A stretch of DNA of 64,000 nucleotides from Acetatifactor muris. GTDB taxonomy: Bacteria; Bacillota; Clostridia; Lachnospirales; Lachnospiraceae. The notes beneath the pieces were generated by a model that saw only the letters and a list, made by a program, of their open reading frames with translations, made no database searches and was not told where the DNA came from. Both the position numbers and the translations under genes were made by a program. Where the stretch lies: NCBI RefSeq assembly GCF_024623325.1, contig NZ_JANJZD010000004.1, forward strand, positions 62,001 to 126,000, written 5' to 3'. This document shows, in pieces, positions 18,883-27,153 of the stretch (position 1 is its first letter; every line of letters starts with the position of its first letter).

Positions 18883-20286
18883 ATGAAGATTATTAAGAAG
18901 CTGTTTTCCGGAGACAAAGCGTTTTATCTGAAGGTAGTGACGCTGGCATTGCCCATTGCCCTCCAGAGTCTGATTACCATCGGAGTGAATATGCTGGATA
19001 CTATCATGGTGGGAACTTTGGGAGAGGTGGAGCTTTCCGCCACTTCACTGGCCAACCAGTTTATCAATATCTATCATATTTTCTGTATGGGTCTGGGAAT
19101 GGGGGCATCGGTGATGGTGTCCAGATACTGGGGAATGAGGGAAAGCGAACCGGAGAAGTCGGCCCAGGCGCTGAAAAAGACTATCTGTATTATGGTGCGG
19201 CTTACACTGGGGCTGGCGTTTTTATTTGCCATTGCTACTATTGCAATACCCGATACCATCATGAGTATGTATACCACAGAAGAGTCGATTATCTCTCTGG
19301 GGGCGATTTATTTCAGATATTCCATTATTACTTATTTCTTCCTGGGCCTGTCCCTTGTCTGCACCATTGTCCTGCGCAGTGTGGGTCAGGTGCGGATGCC
19401 GCTGTATGTGTCCATTGGAGCGTTTTTTGTGAATATTGCTGCCAATTATGCCTTTATCTTCGGCAAGCTGGGAATGCCGCGGATGGGCATTGCGGGCGCA
19501 GCCCTGGGAACGCTGATCGCCAGGGTATTCGAGGCAGGCATGATCTGCGGTTATCTGTTCTTCAAGGACAAAGCCATCGGCTTCCGCATAAAACATCTGG
19601 GGATGAAGACAGGAGATCTGATAGGAGAGTACGTAAAAATCAGCATTCCGGTTCTTGTCAGCGATGGTATTCTCGCCATCGGCAACAACACAGTGGCCAT
19701 GGTAGTGGGCCATCTGGGTGTGGCATTTGTGGCGGCCAATGCCATTACCAGCGTTACCCAGCAGATGAGCAATGTGCTGACCCAGGGTGTGGCCCAGGCA
19801 GGCGCCATTGTCACCGGGCAGACACTGGGAGAGGGAGAACGGGAGAAGGCGCTGAACCAGGGATATGCCTTTATGGGGCTTGGCCTGAGTCTGGGATTGT
19901 TTGCCGCTCTGGTGATTACCATTATCAGCGGGCCTGTGATCAGCGCTTACAATGTGTCCGCAGAGACGGCGGGAGTGGCCGCACAGCTGATGGAGGCCAT
20001 CGGATTTATCATGATTTTCCAGTCCACTAACAGCATTATGACAAAGGGTGTGCTGAGAGGCGGCGGGGATACGAAGATGCTGATGCTGGCAGACAATATT
20101 TTTCTGTGGGTGCTGTCCATTCCCATGGGTCTTCTGGCCGGTTTTGTGCTGGGGCTGCCCGCTTTCTGGATCTATACCTGTCTGAAGTTCGACCAGATCG
20201 CCAAGACAGTGTGGTGCGTCTTCCGGCTCAGAGGCGGAAAGTGGATCAAGAAGATTTCGACCGGGAAAAATTCCGGGGCGGCATAA
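18883..20286 (+). CDS. MATE-family efflux transporter
   Basis: Cation-coupled multidrug/toxin extrusion protein with 12 predicted membrane segments, 467 residues from the chosen start. Early features are LPIALQSLITIGVNMLDTIM and the second-half repeat around VLTQGVAQAGAIVTGQ. The frame is open further upstream, but the ATG at 18883 has GGAG 8 bases before it and begins MKIIKKLFSGDKAFYLKVV, the usual start. It follows the xylan hydrolases and might export phenolic acids released from feruloylated xylan, but this link is only positional. Confidence 0.93.
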   Translation: MKIIKKLFSGDKAFYLKVVTLALPIALQSLITIGVNMLDTIMVGTLGEVELSATSLANQFINIYHIFCMGLGMGASVMVSRYWGMRESEPEKSAQALKKTICIMVRLTLGLAFLFAIATIAIPDTIMSMYTTEESIISLGAIYFRYSIITYFFLGLSLVCTIVLRSVGQVRMPLYVSIGAFFVNIAANYAFIFGKLGMPRMGIAGAALGTLIARVFEAGMICGYLFFKDKAIGFRIKHLGMKTGDLIGEYVKISIPVLVSDGILAIGNNTVAMVVGHLGVAFVAANAITSVTQQMSNVLTQGVAQAGAIVTGQTLGEGEREKALNQGYAFMGLGLSLGLFAALVITIISGPVISAYNVSAETAGVAAQLMEAIGFIMIFQSTNSIMTKGVLRGGGDTKMLMLADNIFLWVLSIPMGLLAGFVLGLPAFWIYTCLKFDQIAKTVWCVFRLRGGKWIKKISTGKNSGAA

Positions 20287-20355
20287 GCCATACGCTCACA
20301 TACAGCAGTATGAGGATGCCGTCTTATAATAAATAATTTCAGTCAGGAGCAGAAA

Positions 20356-22758
20356 ATGAAAACAATACCTTTTTCTTATGAATACGAATTTATGCCGGTT
20401 GAAAAGCGTTATGGGATACTTTCCGAGAGAAGCGTCTGCTCTATCAAGCCGGCAGCAGAAGAATCCGATTATTTTTATACCGGAAACGGGTCCCATCGCA
20501 TGGACATTGCCGGAGGGCCTTACCATGACAAAATTGTGGTGACACAGGAGCTTCTGTATGAGCCCAAATGGGCAAAGACCCCTGATGTGCCGGACTTGCG
20601 GCCTTATATGGCAGATATACGCAGGTATGTGATGGAAGGCAAACCGGAGCTGGCTGACAGGCTGATAGATCAGGCCCAGAGAGAGGCGGGACATGATAAG
20701 TATATGAATCTGGATGCAAAGATTGTCTATCCCATGGCAAGTCTGCATGTACATAAGGCCTTTCACCTGATCCTCACACAGCCGGAGAGACCCGACACCC
20801 ACAATTATCTGCGTTGGCTGGACCTGTTGTCGGGAAAGGTGACGGCCCACTGGGAGAATGCATGTGGAGTCTATGAGAGTGAATCTCTTGCTGTATACGA
20901 CGGGGATTTTACCGCCACCAGGCTTACGGCCCCCGGAGGAATGCTGGATGTGAAGATTGATTTCCATTATCCGGAAAAGAAGGACCGCTTTGGCAATCCT
21001 GCCATGCAGGGGTCAACTGACATTCTGAAAAAAAGTGCAGACCTGTTTCAGCTGGCTTTTGCATACAATCCCGAGTATGGACAAAAGGGGTACGTTTCTG
21101 TGATTCGTTTTGTGCGGCAGGGAGGCAGCTGCGAAGTGATAGACAATGGAATCCGGGTGACGGGGGCGGACAGCCTTCTGATCTTAAGCAAAACCGTCCG
21201 GTTTGAGGAGAATTTCCAGTTTGCGTGCGCGGATTCGGTGACGGAAGATTTTCTGCAGGTTGTGCCGGATTTTGATTCCTTTGTGGAGTCCAATGGGGCA
21301 AGGCTGGGGGAGCGTATGCAGTTTTCCGGTCTGGAGCTGGGGGATCCGGAAAGTTATGTCCTTTCCGGAGAGGAACTGCTGAAACGCTGCCACAGTGTGA
21401 ACGAACTGGATCCCATGCTGATGAACAAGCTTTTTGACATGGGCCGCTTCTACCAGATTATTGACACAGGCAAGCTTCCGCCCATGTGGGGACAGCACAA
21501 TATCAACACCAATCTTCAGGTATGTGCGGGAAATAACACCGGTCTGTTTGAAGAGATGGATACTTATTTCCGCTATTACGAGACAAAGTTCGATGATTTC
21601 CGCACCAATGCGAAATTGCTCTTCGGAGCCAGGGGATTGCTTGCCAGCGTGCATTGTGATTATGATTCTGGATTGTATTATCATTTTTCCCGGACTTACC
21701 CCCATTACTGCTGGACCGGGTGCCTGGGCTGGATTTACAATGAATTCTGGGGCTATTATCTGTGTACGGATGACAGGGAGTTCCTGCGGACCCGGGTGGT
21801 GCCGGCTCTGAAGGAAATCGCCCTTTTCTTTGAGGATTATGCCTGCGACCGGGACGAGAGAGGAAAGGTAATCTTCTGTCCTTCCTTCTCACCGGAGGAT
21901 CCCACCCCGAATCCGGACTATATGACGGTTACCTGCAGGAGCATCAACCCTACCAGAATCAACTCCGTGATGGATATCGCCATCTGCCGGGAGGTGCTGA
22001 CCAATCTGATAGATGCCTGCGATGTGCTGGGCATAGAGCAGGAGAACATGGCTCACTGGCAGGAACAGCTGGAATCCCTTCCCGACTATGTGCTTGACGA
22101 GGAAGGCGGATTAAAGGAATGGGCCTGGCCTGCAATCGAGGAAAACTACAATCATCGCCATGTTTCCCATCATTATGATCTGTGGCCAGGCAGAGCGGTA
22201 TTCCCCGACACAGAGCCTGAGATCGCGGAGGCCATCCGAATCTCCAACAGGAAACGGGGGCAGCAGGATGATTCCGCCCATGGCATCATTCACCGCGCGT
22301 TATGCGCCATACGACTGAAAGATATGGAGGAACTGGAGCAGAATCTGTCACAGCTGATCTGTCACGGGTTTGTCCGCTGTAATCTGTCCACCGCCCACTT
22401 CCCCTACAGAGGCCAGTTCCCGGATCTGCAGGGAGCCATGCCTGCGATTCTGCTGGAGATGTGCATCTTCTCCCGTCCCGGCGTGGTGGAATTCCTTCCG
22501 ACGCTGCCGGAGTATTATCGGACCGGAAAAATATATGGAATCTGGCTGTACACCTGGGCAAAACTGAAGGAGATGGAGTGGACGGAAGAGGGCGTTACGG
22601 CGAAGCTGCTTTCCTTCCGGGAACAGAGCCTTACCCTGAGATGTCCTGAGAAAGCAAAGGTTTTTGAGATCAACGGCAGGTCTGTTCCAATGGAAAAGAA
22701 CTCTGTCAGGTATCACTTTGCCAAAGGAGAGGAGATATCCATAACGATACGGTATTGA
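20356..22758 (+). CDS. GH95-like glycoside hydrolase (alpha-L-fucosidase/galactosidase family)
   Basis: An 800-residue protein with the GH95 layout: an N-terminal beta-sandwich, an (alpha/alpha)6 barrel and a C-terminal beta domain. Motifs include PPMWGQHNINTN (family pattern W..FNIN), FCPSFSPEDPTPN around the catalytic acid region, NHRHVSHHYDLWPG and GHGIIHRAL-like SAHGIIHRAL. GH95 members remove alpha-L-fucose or alpha-L-galactose; L-galactose caps on arabinoxylan would fit the locus (inference). There is no signal peptide. AGGAG lies 8 bases before the ATG. Sequence drift from classical members keeps the substrate open. Confidence 0.8.
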   Translation: MKTIPFSYEYEFMPVEKRYGILSERSVCSIKPAAEESDYFYTGNGSHRMDIAGGPYHDKIVVTQELLYEPKWAKTPDVPDLRPYMADIRRYVMEGKPELADRLIDQAQREAGHDKYMNLDAKIVYPMASLHVHKAFHLILTQPERPDTHNYLRWLDLLSGKVTAHWENACGVYESESLAVYDGDFTATRLTAPGGMLDVKIDFHYPEKKDRFGNPAMQGSTDILKKSADLFQLAFAYNPEYGQKGYVSVIRFVRQGGSCEVIDNGIRVTGADSLLILSKTVRFEENFQFACADSVTEDFLQVVPDFDSFVESNGARLGERMQFSGLELGDPESYVLSGEELLKRCHSVNELDPMLMNKLFDMGRFYQIIDTGKLPPMWGQHNINTNLQVCAGNNTGLFEEMDTYFRYYETKFDDFRTNAKLLFGARGLLASVHCDYDSGLYYHFSRTYPHYCWTGCLGWIYNEFWGYYLCTDDREFLRTRVVPALKEIALFFEDYACDRDERGKVIFCPSFSPEDPTPNPDYMTVTCRSINPTRINSVMDIAICREVLTNLIDACDVLGIEQENMAHWQEQLESLPDYVLDEEGGLKEWAWPAIEENYNHRHVSHHYDLWPGRAVFPDTEPEIAEAIRISNRKRGQQDDSAHGIIHRALCAIRLKDMEELEQNLSQLICHGFVRCNLSTAHFPYRGQFPDLQGAMPAILLEMCIFSRPGVVEFLPTLPEYYRTGKIYGIWLYTWAKLKEMEWTEEGVTAKLLSFREQSLTLRCPEKAKVFEINGRSVPMEKNSVRYHFAKGEEISITIRY

Positions 22759-22847
22759 AGCCTTTTATGCGCAGGGCCGCAATGGAAAGTTTGCGGCATG
22801 CGGGCCGTGCCCGAGTAGTGTAATCCATAAAATTACAGTAAAATTCA

Positions 22848-22879
22848 AGGGTTTCGGAGATTTCTTCGGAACCCTTTTT
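22848..22879 (+). terminator. Rho-independent terminator after the GH95-like gene
   Basis: AAGGGTTTCG pairs with CGGAACCCTT (one T-G pair), followed by TTTTTG. It probably closes the xylan operon. The 200 bases after it hold no gene I can support. Confidence 0.75.
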
Positions 22880-23088
22880 GCGTGGAAAGCTACTTTAGAG
22901 GACCTGCAGGGTTTTGGCATCAAGATGGCTAATAAAACAGGCGGCCGAACGGTATGGACTTCCAAGTCCTGAGATTCAGATTTTTGACGATATGTTTCGT
23001 GTGAATCTTTATCGTAGACCACTATCGGAAATATCAGATGATAGTGGCAATGCATCGGAGAAGCATCGGAGAAGCCCATCCCTTCTTT

Positions 23089-23481
23089 CTAGGACAGGGG
23101 TACGACCTTTTGCAGGATGCATTTTGTATGGTCCCAAAGCCGGAGTTGTGTGTGATTGTTTTCGTAACAGAGCGCATCATTTTCCGGGCAGTTGATGACA
23201 TGAATTCCATGGGAATTCAGATAGATTAAAGTCAGATATTTCGGGGTGTCACAGGCAGTGCTGCTGGGGAAATTTTCATGATTCACTTCTATTTTATCCC
23301 AGTTGAAGGAGATCCCGATAAAGGGTGGGTTCACATAAATATTCAGCCTGTTGTCACGGACCATATCGTTCACGAAACGTGTCACGGGAATATGGGTCAG
23401 CCCGTTCGTGTATACTGCTTCCAGGATAAAAAGTTCTCTGTTCATTCAGGTTTTCTTCAGGTTCATTTCCAGATCTTTCAT
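23089..23481 (-). pseudogene. hypothetical protein with in-frame stop after codon 11
   Basis: On the minus strand GGAGG precedes an ATG at 23481 that opens MKDLEMNLKKT, then TGA; the very next codon is ATG and the same frame runs 118 more residues (MNRELFILEAVYTNGLTHI onward) to 23089. The strong ribosome site belongs to the first ATG, so the unbroken ancestor was probably one protein of about 130 residues. Alternatively, the first ORF is a leader peptide coupled by TGA-ATG. I do not recognise the family; NPPFIGISFNWDKI and the tail look coding and not random. Confidence 0.5.
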
Positions 23482-23607
23482 AGTAAGTACCTCCATAATG
23501 TTATCAGCGCTGTAATTCTATTGTAGACAAGACAGTTCTGGTTTACAATACATTCAGGTTTAAGTTGAAAAGAAAAAATCAACCAGGATAAAAAATTTTA
23601 GAAGCGG

Positions 23608-23634
23608 ACAGGAATATTTGTTCCGGAATCCTGT
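23608..23634 (+). promoter_or_regulatory. inverted repeat upstream of the first ECF sigma gene
   Basis: GACAGGA and TCCTGTC (7 bp) flank an AT-rich centre about 50 bases before the sigma factor start. It could be an operator or a short mRNA hairpin. Nothing else is seen in 23482-23686. Confidence 0.35.
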
Positions 23635-23686
23635 CTTTATAAATGAGGGACACGGAAAGGGCTCCCGTGAGGGAAGGAGGAGGGGA

Positions 23687-24244
23687 ATGGAGGATATGCA
23701 TATTCTGGAGCTGTATTTCCAGCGTGATGAAGCGGCAATTTCAGAAACGGCATTAAAATACGGCGCATTCTGCCACAAAATTGCACGAAATATACTGTCT
23801 GCAGACGCAGACGCGGAGGAATGTGTAAACGATACTTATCTGCAGGCATGGAACGCCATACCGCCCCAGAGACCGGACCGGTTCGGCGCCTGGCTGGGCA
23901 GAGTGGTGCGCAATATTGCAATTAATCTGTGGAATAAAAATCACCGGCAAAAGCGGTATCACGGAATGACACAGCTTCTGGGGGAGCTGGAGGACTGTAT
24001 TCCGTCGCCCCGGACCGTAGAGCATGAAATAGAAGAAAAAGAACTGACGGAAATAATCAACGGGTGGCTGGATGATCTTGCTCAAACTGACCGCGTCCTT
24101 TTTATGAGGCGCTACTGGAACGGCGAAACCATAAAGGAGCTTGCAAAGGAATGGGGTGTGACCCGGGGAAAGCTTGCAAAGCAGATGTATCAGCTCAGGC
24201 TGAAGCTGAAATTCAGACTGGAACAGGAGGGCTACACATTATGA
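23687..24244 (+). CDS. ECF-type RNA polymerase sigma factor
   Basis: Sigma-70 family factor of the extracytoplasmic function group, 185 residues from the chosen ATG (GGAGG just upstream; the frame is open further but lacks a site). Region 2 is visible as DAEECVNDTYLQAWNAIPP and FGAWLGRVVRNIAINLW, and region 4 as LFMRRYWNGETIKELAKEWGVTRGKLAKQMYQLRLKLK. It overlaps by 4 bases (ATGA) with the membrane protein downstream, the standard sigma/anti-sigma coupling. It is a paralogue of the factor at 54445. Regulon unknown. Confidence 0.9.
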   Translation: MEDMHILELYFQRDEAAISETALKYGAFCHKIARNILSADADAEECVNDTYLQAWNAIPPQRPDRFGAWLGRVVRNIAINLWNKNHRQKRYHGMTQLLGELEDCIPSPRTVEHEIEEKELTEIINGWLDDLAQTDRVLFMRRYWNGETIKELAKEWGVTRGKLAKQMYQLRLKLKFRLEQEGYTL

Positions 24245-25173
24245 GAGAAGCAGGTGCAAAAAAGTTGTATGCCGCTATTACCAATGTGAGAGATGAATTT
24301 GTGGAAGAAGCGCAGGCGGTAAAGCTGAATCAAGGGCAGGAAGTAAGACCAAAGCAGACTTTAAAGTTGAATCGAGGGCAGACAGTAAGACGACATGGAG
24401 AGCAGACAGCAGGGCTGAATCAAGGACAGACAGTAACGCGGAATCGAAGAGAGGCGGCATGGCTGAAACGGTGTGTGCCGGTGCTTGTATCAGCACTTTG
24501 TCTGGTGCTGGCGCTGGGAACGGGAAGGAGGCTTCTTTCAGAGCAGGCGGACCGTAACGGCGGGCAGGGGAATGGCAGCTTTTGGGGAAGCGGGGATTCT
24601 TCGCTTCTGGAGGAGCGTCGGGAGGAATTTACGCCGGAATTTTCAGAGGAGGCGAAGTCCGTTTTTGACGGGGTACCCGGAGTGATGAAGGTATATAGAA
24701 CACTTGACAACCAGTGGTTTCTGGCGGAGGATATGTCAGATTTCAGCCAGGTCCTGACGGAGGAAACGATATATGTGGTTCCCGGTTCTGGCAGGGGCAT
24801 CGACGGCCCGAAAGAGGATGGCGCATATGCTGTCTATACACTGGATGAAAATGGTATGCCACAATGGGGAGCTTCCGTTTACGGGGGTGACATGGTTCCC
24901 AGTCAGTTCAACGGACTGACATATGATATCATTGAAGAGGACCTGGCGGGAATTGACTATGAAGATTATATCATTACGCAGTCTACCAGGTTATATACAG
25001 TGTTCGTCTGGGCCAGATGCAGAGAAGGGGGAGACATGTTTATAACGTATCCGGCCCGTCCGGAATTCCTGGGGCTGGAGAACAGGGGGCGGTATACTCT
25101 GGAAGAGCTGCGGTATATTTTGGCGGAGGCATACCGAGATTCGGAGGATGAACAGTGGGCTGGCCGATATTGA
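24241..25173 (+). CDS. membrane-anchored anti-sigma-like protein
   Basis: A 310-residue single-pass membrane protein translationally coupled to the ECF sigma factor by an ATGA overlap; that overlap fixes the start. The cytoplasmic part (1-77) carries three short degenerate repeats (KLNQGQEVR 28-36, KLNRGQTVR 42-50, GLNQGQTVTR 58-67). One membrane segment follows (about 78-94) and then an outside domain (about 110-310). The position and topology fit an anti-sigma factor that releases the sigma factor on an external signal (inferred; no named anti-sigma domain is recognised). Confidence 0.7.
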   Translation: MREAGAKKLYAAITNVRDEFVEEAQAVKLNQGQEVRPKQTLKLNRGQTVRRHGEQTAGLNQGQTVTRNRREAAWLKRCVPVLVSALCLVLALGTGRRLLSEQADRNGGQGNGSFWGSGDSSLLEERREEFTPEFSEEAKSVFDGVPGVMKVYRTLDNQWFLAEDMSDFSQVLTEETIYVVPGSGRGIDGPKEDGAYAVYTLDENGMPQWGASVYGGDMVPSQFNGLTYDIIEEDLAGIDYEDYIITQSTRLYTVFVWARCREGGDMFITYPARPEFLGLENRGRYTLEELRYILAEAYRDSEDEQWAGRY

Positions 25174-25506
25174 GCTGCCCCTCTCCCGCCTGTTTCTCTG
25201 CAAGTTTCAGGTGATAATGCCGCAGATCGGCTTATAATACTGCATAGTCGGAATCTTCACTAAACATGCTGCCATGGAAAATGTATCCGGCAAAGGTTGC
25301 CGGTGCCGTTACTTTTCATGGGCAATGTCAGTTAGTTAAGGACTTTGAAAATCGGTATGTAAAGCTGACTGGTACCTGGAACCTTTGCTGGCGGGCAAAG
25401 TTCCTGGAGGGCCTGACAGGAAGCGTGTGCTTTCTGGCCAGGCCCTCCACATTAGGCGGTGTTTCCCCTGAGTGCAGCCGCAGGAAATGGCGATTTCATC
25501 CGCATT
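25174..25506. other. intergenic gap with several hairpins, no gene seen
   Basis: Between the anti-sigma gene and the convergent minus-strand binding protein gene. Hairpins: CCGGCAA/TTGCCGG with a 3-base loop near 25290, CTTTGC/GCAAAG at about 25384-25399, and a strong GGAGGGCCTG (25406-25415) / CAGGCCCTCC (25439-25448). The last could end transcription from both sides, though no clear T-run follows. No coding frame is convincing. Confidence 0.45.
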
Positions 25507-27027
25507 TTAGTTTTTAGACTCATATTCTTCCAGCCACTGGATATATTCCGCCTCCATTGCTTCAACAGCAGGGAAATATTCATCCTCCAAAAATTGTGTA
25601 AATTCAGCTTCATCAATTTCTCCGACAACATATTTTACTTCATATTCTTCTCGTTTTGTGACCAGATCCGGGTTGTCTGTTGTAAAGGTGGTATACATGG
25701 AAGCTTTAACAGCAGGAACCCTTATAATAGTAGTGGATTCTTTCATGGCGTTGAAATCTTTGTAAAATTTATCAATACGCTCCGGTGTAGTTGCGTTTTC
25801 AATGAAGGGGGCAGTTCCATCCTTGGCATAAGCAAAGGTTAAATAACTACTGGTCACTTTAGCGGCATTTGCAGACTGTTCGGCTGTCTGATCGATCTGC
25901 CGGGATTCGAGATCGTAGGAATTGTAATATTCCTCAGTACCAACGCCCAGAAGCTGGAATCCTTCATCGGACATGGCATAATCAATGAGCTTTAGGCACT
26001 GATCCACATCTGCATCAGCAGAGATCATCCACATTCCCCAAAAGGAGGGAGTGACATAACAGACACTTTCTCCTCCTGGCTGCTTGAGCGGTCCAATATA
26101 GGTATATTTTTCACAGGCATCGGGATCCTTTGAAAGATAACTCAGTACGCCGTTCTGATGATCCAAAACAATACCGGCTTTTCCGGAGAAGAGTTTTTCC
26201 TGATCTGTGCCGCGTTCGTTGGTAATAAATTCCGGATCTATTACTCCATCTGCATATAACTCTCTTATATAGGTCAGATAAGGTATATAACCGCTTTTCT
26301 TTTGAGTGATTTTGTAATTTCCATCAAAATCCCGATTCTCGGAAAGCCCAAAAGTTGCCTGGAAAGCTGTCAGTGCCAGTCCCTTTTGAAATGATAATGC
26401 ATAGGTATCATCTTTTCCGTTCCCATCCGGATCATCATAGGTAAATGCATGGCAGACGTCTTTGAACTCTTCTAGTGTAGTAGGAAGGCTGAGTCCAAGG
26501 TTGTCAAGCCATTCCTGGTTAATAATAATGCCCCAGTGGTTATCGACGTTTGGTTTGGGAATTGCATGCAGCTTGCCGGTATTGGTAGAACGAACGGCTT
26601 CCCAGCATTCATCTGAGACAGCAGCCATTATGTTAGGATAATTCTGTATCTTGTCGTCAAGCTCTGCCAGAAGTCCATCTTTAGCCCAGGACTCAAAGTA
26701 GCTGTCGGCGGCATGCCAGTTATAGATGATATCCGGCAATGTCTCAGAGGCCATAGTGATTTGCAGCTTTTCGTCATAATTGTTGATAGGTGGCGCATTA
26801 TACTCAATTGTAACGCCAACCTTTTCTCCAAGAAGCTTTATAAGGGGGTTGTCTTCAATCACAACATCAGGATTCACACGATTAAATATTGTAATGACCG
26901 GCAGGTCACCACTTTTATTTTCACCTGCTGAACTCCCGCATCCGACAAGTGCCGATACCATGCCCATACACATACAAATAGCGGCAGTTATTCGTTTCCT
27001 GTGTTTTTGATTGTTTTGCTTTCTCAT
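25507..27027 (-). CDS. extracellular sugar-binding lipoprotein, second locus
   Basis: Family 1-type solute-binding protein, 506 residues. Its signal peptide ends in lipobox SALVGC (Cys30), followed by the typical start of the mature domain (PVITIFNRVNPDV). Further on, DIIYNWHAADSYFESWAKDGLL and NGVLSYL are typical of the carbohydrate-binding group. It lies on the strand opposite the two permeases at 29475 and 30455 with which it must work, downstream of the AraC-type regulator. Base composition is visibly more AT-rich than the flanking regions. Cargo unknown; the partner GH130 suggests a mannose-containing glycan (inference). Confidence 0.9.
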   Translation of the reverse strand: MRKQNNQKHRKRITAAICMCMGMVSALVGCGSSAGENKSGDLPVITIFNRVNPDVVIEDNPLIKLLGEKVGVTIEYNAPPINNYDEKLQITMASETLPDIIYNWHAADSYFESWAKDGLLAELDDKIQNYPNIMAAVSDECWEAVRSTNTGKLHAIPKPNVDNHWGIIINQEWLDNLGLSLPTTLEEFKDVCHAFTYDDPDGNGKDDTYALSFQKGLALTAFQATFGLSENRDFDGNYKITQKKSGYIPYLTYIRELYADGVIDPEFITNERGTDQEKLFSGKAGIVLDHQNGVLSYLSKDPDACEKYTYIGPLKQPGGESVCYVTPSFWGMWMISADADVDQCLKLIDYAMSDEGFQLLGVGTEEYYNSYDLESRQIDQTAEQSANAAKVTSSYLTFAYAKDGTAPFIENATTPERIDKFYKDFNAMKESTTIIRVPAVKASMYTTFTTDNPDLVTKREEYEVKYVVGEIDEAEFTQFLEDEYFPAVEAMEAEYIQWLEEYESKN

Positions 27028-27153
27028 AGATTTTCACTCTCTTTCTGCTCAATGGCTTTGATGGCTCTATTATCCCCAGGGGTGACATGACTGTAAATAC
27101 AAATAATGGGATGGGATAACAGGGATATTGCGCATTGCATATAGTTGTTATCA

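Noticed and set aside
22765-23079. minus-strand frame of 104 codons after the broken hypothetical gene
   Set aside because: Composition is not protein-like, it overlaps the terminator of the GH95-like gene, and it has no ribosome site.
25406-25448. bidirectional terminator
   Set aside because: The stem is strong but neither strand has a clear T-run, so it was kept only as a hairpin in a gap.
25459-25842. plus-strand frame overlapping the second binding protein gene
   Set aside because: Phe-rich antisense shadow of a clear lipoprotein gene.
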